Origin: Gemmatimonadota bacterium | GTDB taxonomy: Bacteria; Gemmatimonadota; Gemmatimonadetes; Gemmatimonadales; Gemmatimonadaceae | Direction of reading: 5' to 3' | Assembly (NCBI GenBank): GCA_016871895.1 | Contig: VHBO01000005.1 | Coordinates: 1 to 64,000, forward strand | DNA: 64,000 nucleotides | Part shown: piece after piece, positions 7,869-17,058 of the stretch | Numbering within the stretch: position 1 is the first letter of the stretch | How the letters are laid out: each line of letters starts with the position of its first letter | Notes under the pieces: generated by a model | Told to the model about the DNA's origin: nothing | The model's input: the letters and a program-made list of their open reading frames with translations, nothing else | Databases searched by the model: none | Program-made: the position numbers and the translations under genes

Positions 7869-9983
7869 TCAGCGCCCCCGCACCGCCGCTTCGGCGGCCC
7901 GCAGCGCTCCCGTCGCCGCATCGAACCGCCCCACCAGATCCGCCAGCTCCGCCCCGAACGACGCCGCATCGCCGTAGCGGATGGCCTCGTTCACCGACGG
8001 GAAGACCATCGTGCTGTAGCCGTTGTCGACGTCGGCCACATAGATGAGGTTGCGATACCAGGGGCGCGTGCGGAGCCCCTGCGGCCGCGTCATCGCACGC
8101 TCCACCTGCAGCAGCGCCTGGTTGGTGGCGCGCTGGCGCGCGGCGGGGAGGTTGGCGGCGAGGGCGGCGTCGCGCGCGGTGTTGAAGGCCTGCGCGGCAG
8201 CCTCCATCCGGTCGATCGCCGCGGCGAGCGGCGCGCTCGAGCCGGCCCAGCCGCGGGCGCGGAGGTTGGCGTCGATCGGCGGGAGGTAGCGGCGCATCGT
8301 GCGCGCGAACTCGACATAGTCGTACGGGAGGATGTCGGCGTTCGCGATGCGCATCATCATCGCGGTCCCGATGCGGGCGGCGGCGGTGTGATATCGATAC
8401 CCGGGATCACCGAACCGCTCCATGAACGTGTAGGAGTCGTAGTTCGAGTGATAGATCCCGTTCCCACCACCGAAGCCCCAGTCGGCGTGCGGGATGCCAA
8501 GGTGGTTGTAGAAGCCGGCGAAGTCGGAGCCACCGCCGGGATCGCCCATCGCGGGCTCCTCGCCCGCGCGGACGCCGGCGCGCGTGCGCCAGACATCGTA
8601 GACGCTCCCCGCCCCGCTCGGGTCAGGGATGGTGCGCGCGACCTCCCGGAGCATCCCGCGGAGCGTGGGTGAACCGCCGCCCCCGAAGCTCGGGCCGCTC
8701 GCGCTGACGTCCTGATTGAAATAGGCGACGCCGCCGCGCATCAGCCGGAGCGAATCATCCTCCACATACTCGGTGGACCCGACGAGCCCCCACTCCTCCG
8801 CATCCCACGTCGCGAACATCAGCGTGCGACGGGGGCGCCAGCCGGTCTTCATCTGCTCCGCGACCGCCCGCGCGGCCTCGACGATGCTCGTGGTGCCGGA
8901 GACGTTGTCGACGGCGCCCGGGCTCCACGCATCGCGGTGGCCACCGATGACGACGATCTCGTCGGGGAACTCGGTGCCGCGCACGATGCCGAAGGTGTTC
9001 CAGATAGACTTGTACGCCGCGGTCGCGGAATCACTGAACACCTGTACCCGCGCCTGCACGGGGCCCGGCCCGACGTGGTAGCGGAAGGCGAGGCCGCCCT
9101 GCCAGCCGCGCGGGACATCGGTGCCGCGCACGTCTTTCAGCAGCTCGATCGCGTTGCCGTACGAGAGCGGGAGCACCGGGATGCGCGGCACGGGCATCGA
9201 GTCGAGCGGGATGCGCGGCGCATTCGCGCGCGAGGGATAGCCGGGGGTGCTCGGATCGCCGGCGCCGTTCATCACACTCCCGCGCTGCACGCCGCGATCG
9301 TTGCGGAACGGTCCCTCCGGATAGACATCGCCCTGCACATAGCCGTCGTCAGCGGGATCGCTGTACATCAGCAGCGCAACGGCGCCGTGCCGCTCGGCCT
9401 CGCGCGCCTTGATGCCGCGGAAGCTCCGGCCGTAGCGCGCGATCGCGACCTTTCCCTTCACCGAGACACCGAGGGAGTCGAGGACGGCGTAATCCTCGAT
9501 GAGTCCGTAGTTGACGAAGACGACCTCGCCGGTGACGTCACCGGTGCCGGAGTAGCCGTTGACGGTGGGATACTCGGGGTGCGCGAGGGTGGTGGGATCC
9601 TCGGGGATCTCCCCTTCGCGGAGTTCGAGACGCTTGGGATCCGGCGAGACGCGCCAGACGCCGTACTCGACGGTGTGCGGGAGCCAGACCTTGTACTCGC
9701 GCACCTCGGTCTCGAGGCCGGCGGCCTTCATCGCGTCGATCACGAGGTCGCGTGTGCGCGCCTGCGCGGCGGTGCCGGCGATATGCGGGCGGTCGGCGAG
9801 CGCGCGCGCCGTGACGCCGACGCGCGCGGTGTCGGGGCGGCGGATCGCGGCCTGCTCAGCGCTCCGCTGCGCGGCGGCGCGGGCGGGCGTGTAGCCGGTG
9901 AGGGTCTGCGCGCCGAGGGCCGGAGCGAGGAGGAGCACGAGCGCGGTGGCGCGCGCGATGGGACGACGGACGAAGAGGGTCAT
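7869..9983 (-). CDS. Secreted M28 zinc peptidase (glutamate carboxypeptidase II-like)
   Basis: The architecture is that of the PSMA/transferrin-receptor-like M28B peptidases: signal peptide (cut near LGAQ), a PA domain in the first 300 residues, the M28 catalytic core, and a C-terminal TfR-like dimerisation helix bundle. Zinc ligands are visible in GGHRDAWSPGAVDNVSGT (His and Asp), WDAEEWGLVGS (Glu-Glu pair), YFNQDVSASG (Asp) and IYHSNYDSYTF (His). The protein has 704 residues from the ATG at 9983. Upstream in-frame codons lack any homology. It probably removes acidic or other C-terminal residues from peptides outside the cytoplasm. It is convergent with moeZ (4-nt gap). Confidence 0.9.
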   Translation of the reverse strand: MTLFVRRPIARATALVLLLAPALGAQTLTGYTPARAAAQRSAEQAAIRRPDTARVGVTARALADRPHIAGTAAQARTRDLVIDAMKAAGLETEVREYKVWLPHTVEYGVWRVSPDPKRLELREGEIPEDPTTLAHPEYPTVNGYSGTGDVTGEVVFVNYGLIEDYAVLDSLGVSVKGKVAIARYGRSFRGIKAREAERHGAVALLMYSDPADDGYVQGDVYPEGPFRNDRGVQRGSVMNGAGDPSTPGYPSRANAPRIPLDSMPVPRIPVLPLSYGNAIELLKDVRGTDVPRGWQGGLAFRYHVGPGPVQARVQVFSDSATAAYKSIWNTFGIVRGTEFPDEIVVIGGHRDAWSPGAVDNVSGTTSIVEAARAVAEQMKTGWRPRRTLMFATWDAEEWGLVGSTEYVEDDSLRLMRGGVAYFNQDVSASGPSFGGGGSPTLRGMLREVARTIPDPSGAGSVYDVWRTRAGVRAGEEPAMGDPGGGSDFAGFYNHLGIPHADWGFGGGNGIYHSNYDSYTFMERFGDPGYRYHTAAARIGTAMMMRIANADILPYDYVEFARTMRRYLPPIDANLRARGWAGSSAPLAAAIDRMEAAAQAFNTARDAALAANLPAARQRATNQALLQVERAMTRPQGLRTRPWYRNLIYVADVDNGYSTMVFPSVNEAIRYGDAASFGAELADLVGRFDAATGALRAAEAAVRGR

Positions 9984-10020
9984 GGGGTCACGGTGAGGGA
10001 GTGGTGCTGGGATCGTAAGG

Positions 10021-10935
10021 TCAGGGCGCGGTGAAGCCGTGGGCGATGCGTCCGGGCGCACCGTCGAAGTCCTGTGTGGTCTTGTAGCGTTCGCACCGGC
10101 CGTCGCCGGCGGTCGCACGCGCCTTCTGGCGCATCGCATCCATCTCGCCGGCGTGGAAGAGGGTGAAGTCGGTGGCGGCCTTGAGGGTCTTCTTGAGGAT
10201 TGGGCTCGAATCACAGCCAACGAGCACGCTCGTCACGGGAAGGGACCAGGCGTACCGGAAGGCGTCATCGACCTTCACGACCTTGCCGGCGGGGATGGTG
10301 CCACCAGCGAGGGGCTTGGTGCCGATGACCGCGCCGCCGCGGCGGATCACTTCAGGGAGCACCTGTTTCTCGAAGGAGCGGAACGACGCATCGAAGGGAT
10401 TGAGCGGCATCAGGACGGCGTCCCAGGCGAAGCCGCGCTGGAGGAGCTTGAGCGCGATGTGCGGGGACTTCTCGCCGTGGAAGGCGATCCAGCGGACGCG
10501 GCGCTGCTCGCGCGCCTCCTGCGCGGCGTCGAGTCCGCCGTGCTCGTAGATCCAATCCGGGTCGTTGTCGTAGATGACCTCATAGAAGGACCACATCTCG
10601 ACGCGATCGGTGCGGAGATGTCCGAGCGTCGCATCGAACTGCGCCATCGCGGTCTTGTAGTCGCGGAGATGGGCGCAGCACTGCCAGATAAGCTGCACGC
10701 GGTCGCGGTAGCCGTCGCGGAGGGCGAGGCCGATCCAGCGTTCGGTGCGGCCGTCGCCGTACTCCGGCGCGACCTCGAGGACGTTGACACCCGCGTCGAT
10801 CGCCTCGCGCACGAGGCGGATCGCGCCCTGTTGGCCCGCCGCTGCGAGGCGGCGCGTGCCGAGGCCGAGGATGGTCATCGCGCCACCCGTGCGACCGAGG
10901 GTGCGCTGTTCGAGAGGTGTGGGCGCCTTCGCCAT
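10021..10935 (-). CDS. Aldo/keto reductase family protein
   Basis: The 304-residue (beta/alpha)8 protein starts with LEQRTLGRTGGAMTILGLGTRRLA and has DAGVNVLEVAPEYGDGRTERWIG, which corresponds to the family motif with the Asp-Tyr catalytic pair. The following lysine and histidine positions are less clear (LIWQCCAH), so activity is uncertain. The substrate cannot be read from sequence. The ATG at 10935 was chosen because it gives the standard N-terminus. It starts 11 nt after the phosphatase stop on the same strand and is probably cotranscribed with it. There is no signal peptide, unlike its neighbours. Confidence 0.82.
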   Translation of the reverse strand: MAKAPTPLEQRTLGRTGGAMTILGLGTRRLAAAGQQGAIRLVREAIDAGVNVLEVAPEYGDGRTERWIGLALRDGYRDRVQLIWQCCAHLRDYKTAMAQFDATLGHLRTDRVEMWSFYEVIYDNDPDWIYEHGGLDAAQEAREQRRVRWIAFHGEKSPHIALKLLQRGFAWDAVLMPLNPFDASFRSFEKQVLPEVIRRGGAVIGTKPLAGGTIPAGKVVKVDDAFRYAWSLPVTSVLVGCDSSPILKKTLKAATDFTLFHAGEMDAMRQKARATAGDGRCERYKTTQDFDGAPGRIAHGFTAP

Positions 10936-10946
10936 CGGAGGAGGGG

Positions 10947-12515
10947 TCAGGGATGCAGGGTGAGGGGGACGCCGTCGAGGCGTTCGAGGGGACGGATGCC
11001 AAGCCGCTGCGCGATCGTCGGGGCCATATCGACGACGCGCGCCTCGCCGGCGCGTCGTCCCGCGGCGATGCCGCTGCCCCAGAAGAGGACGGGGACGCGC
11101 GCATCGGCCTCGTTCGGGGAGCCGTGCGTCGCGTAGGTGGTCGTCTTCCAGTACGCGAAGGGTTCGAGCGAGACGACGGCGCGGATGGGGCCGTCGGGGG
11201 CGAACTGATGGAGCCACCGGCGCGCGAGGACGTTCGTGGTGGTATCGGCGCGCGCGAGGTCGGTGATGAGATCGGCAGCGGCGACGCCATTCATCGTCCG
11301 CAACTCGGCCACCCAGAGCCGCGCGATGGCATCGGGATCGACGTTGGCGCGGCGGAACGCCTCGGCGTCGACGACGCGGAAGCCATCATCGCTGTCGACG
11401 GCGTTGGAATCGACGCCGGCGCGCCGGAGCGCCGCACGCACCACGCGCCACGCGGGGGCGGGATCGACGCGCTGCGCGTCGTGGTTCGGATACCACGCCG
11501 AACGGAGTTCGGGGATCGGCTGCACGCCGTGATCGGCGGTGAGGGCGATGAGGACGCGATCGCGACCGCGCAGCGCGAGGAGGGAATCGAGGAACTGTCC
11601 GAGGTAGCGGTCGAGGCGCAGGATCTGGTCGTGGATCTCCTTGGAGTCGGGGCCATAGCGATGCCCGACGGCGTCCGTGGTGGAGAGGGAGATGGCGAGG
11701 AGATCGGTGCGGTTGGCGTCGGCGCCGAGCTGCAGGGCGCGTGTGCCTTCGAGGGCGAAGGCGAGGGTGAGGGAGTCCATCCAGGGCCAGTCGCGGATGT
11801 CGCGGCCGGCGCGAGCGGTGTCGTTCGTGAGGCGATGCGGGAAGGTGTACTCGCCGTCGGCCTCGAAGCTGACGCTATCGGGTTCGGCGTAGCGATCGGC
11901 CGGGAGGAGCGGCATCCACTCCTGTCCCGCGTAGCGCTGCGGGATGTTGCGGGCGTTGAAGCGCGCGACCCAGGTGGGGAGGGTGTCGCGGTAGTAGCGC
12001 GAGGTGGTGAAGCGTCCGTTGGAGGCGAACCAATAGACGTGGGTCTTCACCGTGCCGACGGGGAGGATCGCGCCGCGGTCCTTGCGGGAGACGGAGAGGG
12101 AGCGGGTGGCGGGGTTCGCCGCGAGCATCCAATCGAGGAGGACGGTGCCGCGGAACCGGAAGGGCGAGGCGCCGCTGTCGTCGGAATCGATGAGGGGGGC
12201 TTCGCGGGTATTGACCCCCTGGGAGTTGCTGGCGATGCCGGTGTGCACGGGGAATCGGCCTGACATCGTGGCCGCATGTCCCGGTGCTGTCTCTGTGATG
12301 GCGTGATCGTGTACCCCATAGAGCCACGTGGCGCCTTCGTCCCTGAGGCGCTTGAGCCCGCCGGTGAGGTTCCCGCCGTAGCGGGCGAGGTAGTCGCTGC
12401 CGAGTTGGTCGACGGTGAGGAAGACCACGAGGGACGGCTTGCGGGCCTCGTGTCCGTGGAGGAGGGCGGCGGAGCCGGCGAGGAGGAGGGCGGTTCGAGC
12501 GAGGCGGCGCATCAT
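10947..12515 (-). CDS. Secreted PafA-like alkaline phosphatase
   Basis: This is an alkaline-phosphatase-superfamily enzyme expected to hydrolyse phosphate monoesters outside the cytoplasm. The 522-residue protein has a short N-terminal signal segment. Active-site residues match PafA in order and spacing: metal-binding TVDQLGSDY, nucleophile T76 in TETAPGHAA, N97 in ASNSQ (21 residues on, as T79/N100 in PafA), and K145/R147 in SRKDRGAI (as K162/R164). The metal ligands follow in TTDAVGHRYGP and TADHGVQ. Two adjacent ATGs (12515, 12512) could start it. It is divergent from the first Asp-box protein and leads a two-gene unit with the aldo/keto reductase. Confidence 0.9.
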   Translation of the reverse strand: MMRRLARTALLLAGSAALLHGHEARKPSLVVFLTVDQLGSDYLARYGGNLTGGLKRLRDEGATWLYGVHDHAITETAPGHAATMSGRFPVHTGIASNSQGVNTREAPLIDSDDSGASPFRFRGTVLLDWMLAANPATRSLSVSRKDRGAILPVGTVKTHVYWFASNGRFTTSRYYRDTLPTWVARFNARNIPQRYAGQEWMPLLPADRYAEPDSVSFEADGEYTFPHRLTNDTARAGRDIRDWPWMDSLTLAFALEGTRALQLGADANRTDLLAISLSTTDAVGHRYGPDSKEIHDQILRLDRYLGQFLDSLLALRGRDRVLIALTADHGVQPIPELRSAWYPNHDAQRVDPAPAWRVVRAALRRAGVDSNAVDSDDGFRVVDAEAFRRANVDPDAIARLWVAELRTMNGVAAADLITDLARADTTTNVLARRWLHQFAPDGPIRAVVSLEPFAYWKTTTYATHGSPNEADARVPVLFWGSGIAAGRRAGEARVVDMAPTIAQRLGIRPLERLDGVPLTLHP

Positions 12516-12589
12516 CGTGGGGTTCGAGATTCGGCGATATGTTGGAGCACGATTCCGATTCCCACCACCCCCCAGCGCCAGGTTCGTTC

Positions 12590-15500
12590 ATGCGACGTCT
12601 CCTCCCCGCCCTCCTCCTGCTCGCGCCGGCGCTCGCGTCGGCGCAGCCCCGCGGCACCGCCGCGGCCCCCCGCCCCGACTCCACCTACCGCGAGGTCGCC
12701 GGGCTCAGCTGGCGGAACATCGGCCCCTCGCGCGGCGGGCGCGCCAACGCAGTCGCGGGGATCCCGAGCAAGCCGCTGACGTACTTCGCCGGCTACACCG
12801 GCGGCGGCCTCTGGCGCACCGACGACGCCGGTATCTCCTGGAAGAACATCTCCGACGGGCAGCTGAAGACGAGCTCGATCGGTGCGATCGCCGTCGCCCC
12901 CTCTGACGCGAACGTGCTCTATGTAGGCACCGGTGAGCACGCGATCCGCGGGCAGTCGTCGACGTACGGCGACGGGGTCTACAAGTCGACCGATCAGGGG
13001 CGCACCTGGATGAACGTCGGCCTCACCGCCACGCGACAGATCTCGGCGGTGCGCATCCACCCGTCGAACCCCGACGTGGTCTATGTGGCCGCGCAGGGGG
13101 ACCGCTGGAAGGGGACGGCGGAGCGCGGGATCTACCGCACCACCGACGGCGGCGCGACGTGGACATTGGTGCTCGCAGGGACGAACGCGGCGAGCGGCGC
13201 GAGCGACCTCTCGATGGACCCGAGCAACCCACGGATCCTCTACGCCGCCTTCTGGGACCATCAGCGGACGCCGTGGTATGTGCGCAGCGGGGGCGCGGGG
13301 AGCGGGATCTGGAAGTCGCTCGACGGCGGCAGTACGTGGACGCGGCTCACGCAGGGGCTTCCCGCCCTGATGGGGAAGATCGGCGTAGCGGTCTCACCGG
13401 CGAACCCGGACCGCCTGTATGCGATCGTCGAGGCGGAGCCGAACGGCGGACTGTATCGCTCCGATGATGCGGGGAAGAGTTGGCGGAAGATGTCGGGGGA
13501 CCGGCTGATCCAGACGCGGTCGTGGTACTACATGAACGTGACGGCCGACCCGCAGAACGCCGACGTGGTGTGGGTAATGAACGCGCCGATGATGCGCTCG
13601 ATCGACGGCGGCGCGACCTTCACAACGGTGCGCGCGACGCACGGCGACAACCATCAGCTCTGGATCAACCCGACCAACCCGAGCTATCTGATCAACGCGA
13701 ACGACGGCGGAGCGGCGATCTCGCTCGACGGCGGCGCGAGCTGGAGCTCACAGGACAACCAGCCGACGGCGCAGTTCTACCACGTGACCGTCGATGATGA
13801 CTTCCCGTACAAACTGTACAGCGGGCAGCAGGACAACTCGTCGGTGGTGATCCGCAGCCGCGGCGTGGCGGGGAGTGTCTCCGTGCGCGATTGGTGGGAT
13901 GGCGCCGGCTGCGAGAGCGCGAACATCGGCGTGAGCGCGCGGGACCCGCGCTTCATCTACGGCGGCTGCTACCAGGGGATCATCGACGAGCTCGACCAGC
14001 GCACCTGGACGTCGCGCGCGATCATGCCGTGGCCCGAGATGAACCTGACCGAGCGTACCGACTCGACGCGCTACCGCTTCAACTGGACGGCACCGATCCT
14101 CGTTTCACAGCACGATGCGAACGTGATCTATCACGGTGGGAACGTCCTCTTCCGCACGACCGACCGCGGGACCACCTGGGCGCCGCTCGCCGGCGCGAAG
14201 GACCTCACGCGTGACGATCCGGCGCGGCAGGGATGGGGGGGCGGGCCGATCACCAACGAAGGGGCCGGCGGCGAGGTGTACGGCACGATCGTCGTGATCC
14301 ACGAGTCGATGCACGACGCGCGGACGCTCTACGTGGGGACCGATGACGGGCTCGTGCAGCTCACGCGGGACGGGGGCGCGACGTGGACGAACGTGACGCC
14401 GTCCGACGCGGGCGATGGGCTCGTCAACGAGATCGAGGTCTCGCCGTTCGATCCGGCGACGGTGTGGATCGCCTTCCGGCGCGACCGCGTGGGGGATCCG
14501 ACGCCGCTCCTGTACAAGTCGACCGACTACGGGAAGACGTGGACGCTCCGCGTGACGGGGCTGCGCGCCGGCGAGCCGGTGCGCGTGGTGCGCGAGGACC
14601 CGACGCGGCGCGGGCTGCTCTACGCGGGCACGGAGACGGGGGCGTGGTTCTCCGTCGACGACGGTGCGCGCTGGCAGCCCCTCGGTGGGATGCCGGTGAC
14701 GCCGGTGACCGACCTCGAGGTGCGGCACGGGGATCTCATCGCCTCGACCGAGGGGCGGTCGTTCTGGATCCTCGATGACCTCTCGCCGCTCCGGCAGATG
14801 ACGCCGGAGATCGCGAAGGCGCCGGCGCATCTCTTCACCCCGCGCGCCACGACGCTCGCCGACTTCGGCGGCGGGTGGGGGGGCGGTGGCGCGGGGAGCG
14901 TGGGGCGGAACCCAGCGTCCGGCGCGACGGTGCACTATCGCCTCGCGAGCGCGCCCGATTCGGCGACGACGGTGTCGCTCGCCTTCCTCGACGCGCGCGG
15001 CACGGTGCTGCGCACCTACTCGACCAAGGGGACGGGACCGGCGCGCCTCACCGCGAAGGCGGGGCTCAACACCTTCACCTGGGACCTGCGGCGTGACGCG
15101 CCGACCTCGCTCCAGGGGGTCGTGCTCTTCGGTGCGCCCTCCGGCGGCGGCGCGAAGGTGGTGCCGGGTCGCTACACGGTGCGGCTCACGGTCGGTGCGG
15201 TGACGCAGTCGCAGGCGTTCGACGTCACCGCCGACCCGCGGCTCGAGCCGATCCCGGCGGCGATCGTGGCCGAGCGGGACAGCCTCGCGAACGCGCTGGT
15301 GGCGCGGATCACGGAGATCAACGACGCCGTGCTCCGGGTGCGCGACGTGAAGACGCAGGTGACGGGGATCGTCTCGCGGACGCGCGACATTCCGATGGCT
15401 GATTCCATCGGGCTCGCGGGGCGACGTCTGACGGCGAAAGCCGACACGCTCGACCCGGCGATGACGACGAAGGCCGGCAACGGGCAGGACATCATCAACT

Positions 15501-15736
15501 ACGCGAACGGGATCAACGGGCAGTTCGGCTTCCTCCTCGGCCAGCTCGAGGGGCATCCCGGCGTGACGCAGCCGGTGCGGGAGCGGCTCGTGGAGCTCGA
15601 GCGGGAGTGGGCGACGCTCAAGGCGCGCGTCACGACGTTCGAGACGACGGAGGTGGAGGCGTTCAACCAGCTGCTCGAGCGCGCCGGGGTGCCGGGGCTG
15701 ATCAGCAAGACGCCGCGGCCGAAGGTCGTGATGTGA
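12590..15736 (+). CDS. Large secreted Asp-box (BNR/VPS10-like) propeller protein, copy 1
   Basis: The 1048-residue protein has a signal peptide ending near ASAQ. At least ten Asp-box repeats of the S/T-x-D-x-G-x-T-W type follow, for example RTDDAGISW, KSTDQGRTW, RTTDGGATW, KSLDGGSTW, RSDDAGKSW and LTRDGGATW. These point to one or two beta-propellers, as in sortilin/VPS10 and in xyloglucan-type hydrolases. After about residue 780 comes a beta-sandwich and a helical tail. Databases often call such proteins glycosyl hydrolases, but I see no catalytic pair that proves it. A paralogue of the same layout lies at 48913-52158. The ATG at 12590 gives the signal peptide directly. The next gene is behind a strong hairpin. 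Confidence 0.88.
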   Translation: MRRLLPALLLLAPALASAQPRGTAAAPRPDSTYREVAGLSWRNIGPSRGGRANAVAGIPSKPLTYFAGYTGGGLWRTDDAGISWKNISDGQLKTSSIGAIAVAPSDANVLYVGTGEHAIRGQSSTYGDGVYKSTDQGRTWMNVGLTATRQISAVRIHPSNPDVVYVAAQGDRWKGTAERGIYRTTDGGATWTLVLAGTNAASGASDLSMDPSNPRILYAAFWDHQRTPWYVRSGGAGSGIWKSLDGGSTWTRLTQGLPALMGKIGVAVSPANPDRLYAIVEAEPNGGLYRSDDAGKSWRKMSGDRLIQTRSWYYMNVTADPQNADVVWVMNAPMMRSIDGGATFTTVRATHGDNHQLWINPTNPSYLINANDGGAAISLDGGASWSSQDNQPTAQFYHVTVDDDFPYKLYSGQQDNSSVVIRSRGVAGSVSVRDWWDGAGCESANIGVSARDPRFIYGGCYQGIIDELDQRTWTSRAIMPWPEMNLTERTDSTRYRFNWTAPILVSQHDANVIYHGGNVLFRTTDRGTTWAPLAGAKDLTRDDPARQGWGGGPITNEGAGGEVYGTIVVIHESMHDARTLYVGTDDGLVQLTRDGGATWTNVTPSDAGDGLVNEIEVSPFDPATVWIAFRRDRVGDPTPLLYKSTDYGKTWTLRVTGLRAGEPVRVVREDPTRRGLLYAGTETGAWFSVDDGARWQPLGGMPVTPVTDLEVRHGDLIASTEGRSFWILDDLSPLRQMTPEIAKAPAHLFTPRATTLADFGGGWGGGGAGSVGRNPASGATVHYRLASAPDSATTVSLAFLDARGTVLRTYSTKGTGPARLTAKAGLNTFTWDLRRDAPTSLQGVVLFGAPSGGGAKVVPGRYTVRLTVGAVTQSQAFDVTADPRLEPIPAAIVAERDSLANALVARITEINDAVLRVRDVKTQVTGIVSRTRDIPMADSIGLAGRRLTAKADTLDPAMTTKAGNGQDIINYANGINGQFGFLLGQLEGHPGVTQPVRERLVELEREWATLKARVTTFETTEVEAFNQLLERAGVPGLISKTPRPKVVM

Positions 15737-15796
15737 GAGCGTGGCCGGGCGCTGGCGCGGCGTGTACCGGCGTCTGCGCCGGATGACCGTGGGCCT

Positions 15797-15831
15797 CGAC
15801 CGGCCCCGGGCTTGTGGCCCGGGGCCGGTCG
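15797..15831 (+). terminator. Perfect 14-bp hairpin after the Asp-box gene
   Basis: CGACCGGCCCCGGG (15797-15810) and its exact reverse complement (15818-15831) enclose the 7-nt loop CTTGTGG. The stem is very GC-rich and begins 60 nt after the stop codon at 15736. It is not followed by a U-tract. It most likely ends transcription of the upstream gene and so insulates the trp leader, whose putative promoter overlaps it. Confidence 0.6.
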
Positions 15832-15840
15832 CACTATCCT
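15812..15840 (+). promoter_or_regulatory. Candidate promoter of the trp operon
   Basis: TTGTGG (15812-15817) and TATCCT (15835-15840) are 17 nt apart, the standard -35/-10 spacing. The -10 fits the TANNNT pattern seen at other genes here. The -35 lies in the loop of the preceding hairpin. Predicted transcription start is near 15847, only a few bases before the leader ORF. Confidence 0.35.
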
Positions 15841-15850
15841 ACCCCCTCCA

Positions 15851-15925
15851 ATGACGAACCGTCTGTCGATTTCCTGCTGGCGTCCCTGGCGCGACTCCTC
15901 TCGTAGCCGGGCTCTCCGCGTCTAG
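15851..15925 (+). CDS. trpL: Putative trp leader peptide with two Trp codons
   Basis: A 24-codon ORF begins at ATG 15851 and ends with TAG at 15923. It contains Cys-Trp-Arg-Pro-Trp, with Trp codons at 15878 and 15887. Trp is rare in proteins, so two within four codons, placed just before a terminator hairpin and a trp operon, is the signature of a ribosome-mediated attenuator. No purine-rich ribosome binding site precedes the ATG. If the candidate promoter is right, the transcript would be nearly leaderless. The ORF end lies 26 nt before the hairpin arm. Confidence 0.55.
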   Translation: MTNRLSISCWRPWRDSSRSRALRV

Positions 15926-15990
15926 GTCATCGACGACCGTCGCACCGCACCACAGCCCACTGCGTTCACCGCCGTGGGCTGTTTCGTTTG
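15886..15990 (+). promoter_or_regulatory. Putative trp attenuator (alternative RNA structures and terminator)
   Basis: The terminator stem pairs ACAGCCCAC (15952-15960) with GTGGGCTGT (15974-15982). It is extended after a 1x1 mismatch by GCG/CGC, leaving a 5-nt loop, and is followed by TTCGTTT. GGGCT (15909-15913) could pair with AGCCC (15954-15958) as an antiterminator. CCTGGC (15885-15890), which spans the second Trp codon, could pair with GCCGGG (15906-15911) and block the antiterminator. These three mutually exclusive helices are the layout expected of a 1:2, 2:3, 3:4 attenuator. The antiterminator is only 5 bp, so the model is suggestive and not proven. Confidence 0.55.
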
Positions 15991-16035
15991 CTGGCGCCTC
16001 TCCCACGGCGGGTTCCCTCTCCTCGGAGCCCCACG

Positions 16036-17058
16036 ATGCCCGCCGTCCTGACCGCCCCCACCACCACCGCGCTCGAGCGTCCGCTCGACGCCGACGAATC
16101 CGAAGCGCTCTTCGAGTCCATCGTGGCCGGCACGGTGCCCGGCCCGATGCTCGCCGCCGTACTCGCCGCACTCAAGGTGCGCGGGGAGACGCCAGCGGAG
16201 ATCGCCGGAGCGGCCGCCGCCCTCCGCGCCGCCGCCGCCCCCTTCCCGCGGCCCGACTACCTCTTCACCGATACCTGCGGCACCGGCGGCGACGGGGCCC
16301 GCAGCATCAACATCTCCACCGCCGCCGCGATCGTCGCCGCCGAACTTGGCATCCCCGTTGCCAAGCACGGCAACCGCGCGGTCTCCTCGCGTTCCGGCTC
16401 CGCCGACGTGCTCGAGGCGCTCGGCGTGCGACTCAGCGCCACCCCCGAGCAGGCGCGTCGCTGCTTGGATGCGGTCGGGATCTGCTTCCTCTTCGCGCCG
16501 GAACATCATCCGGGGATGCGGCACGCCGCGCCGGTCCGCCGCGCCCTCGGGACGCGCACGATCTTCAACCTGCTCGGCCCGCTCGTGAACCCGGCCCGCC
16601 CGACGCACCAGCTCGTCGGCGTCTATGACCCCGCGCTCTGCGCGCCACTCGCCGAAACGCTCGGTCGGCTCGGGAGCACCGTGGCGCTCGTCGTCCACGG
16701 CGACGGACTCGATGAGATCGCGCTGCACGGCCCGACGCAGGCCGCGCTGCTGCGCGACGGGCGGGTCGAGAGGCTTGAGATCACGCCGGAGGCGCTGGGC
16801 CTCGCGCGGTATCCGCTCGACGCGCTCGCCGGCGGCGATGCGACGACCAATTCCGCGCTGCTGCGCGCCGTGCTCGAGGGGAACGGCGCGCCGGCGCATC
16901 GCGACGCGATCGCCGCGAACGTCGGTGCGCTCGCGTTCATCACGGATCGCGCCTGGACGCTCCGCGAGGGGGTGACGCTCGCGCTCGACGTGCTCGCGAG
17001 CGGGCGCGCGGCGGACCGGCTCGCGCGGTGGGCCGCGTGCTCGTCGCAGGCATGCTGA
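16036..17058 (+). CDS. trpD: Anthranilate phosphoribosyltransferase
   Basis: This enzyme transfers phosphoribose from PRPP to anthranilate, the second step of tryptophan synthesis. The 340-residue protein has the full family signature: DTCGTGGDGARSINIST (PRPP site) near residue 80, KHGNRAVSSRSGSADVLEALG, FLFAPEHHPGMRHAAPVRRALGTRTIFNLLGPL, and GDGLDEI. ATG 16036 has GGAG 7 nt upstream. Earlier in-frame codons have no homology. It is the first structural gene of trpD-CF-B-A and follows the putative attenuator. trpE and trpG are not in this window, so anthranilate must come from elsewhere in the genome or from the kynureninase at 182-1456. Confidence 0.96.
   Translation: MPAVLTAPTTTALERPLDADESEALFESIVAGTVPGPMLAAVLAALKVRGETPAEIAGAAAALRAAAAPFPRPDYLFTDTCGTGGDGARSINISTAAAIVAAELGIPVAKHGNRAVSSRSGSADVLEALGVRLSATPEQARRCLDAVGICFLFAPEHHPGMRHAAPVRRALGTRTIFNLLGPLVNPARPTHQLVGVYDPALCAPLAETLGRLGSTVALVVHGDGLDEIALHGPTQAALLRDGRVERLEITPEALGLARYPLDALAGGDATTNSALLRAVLEGNGAPAHRDAIAANVGALAFITDRAWTLREGVTLALDVLASGRAADRLARWAACSSQAC

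Noticed and set aside
14105-15556. 483-codon open frame on the minus strand inside the first Asp-box gene
   Set aside because: His/Arg-rich composition and no domain; the plus-strand protein is fully supported.
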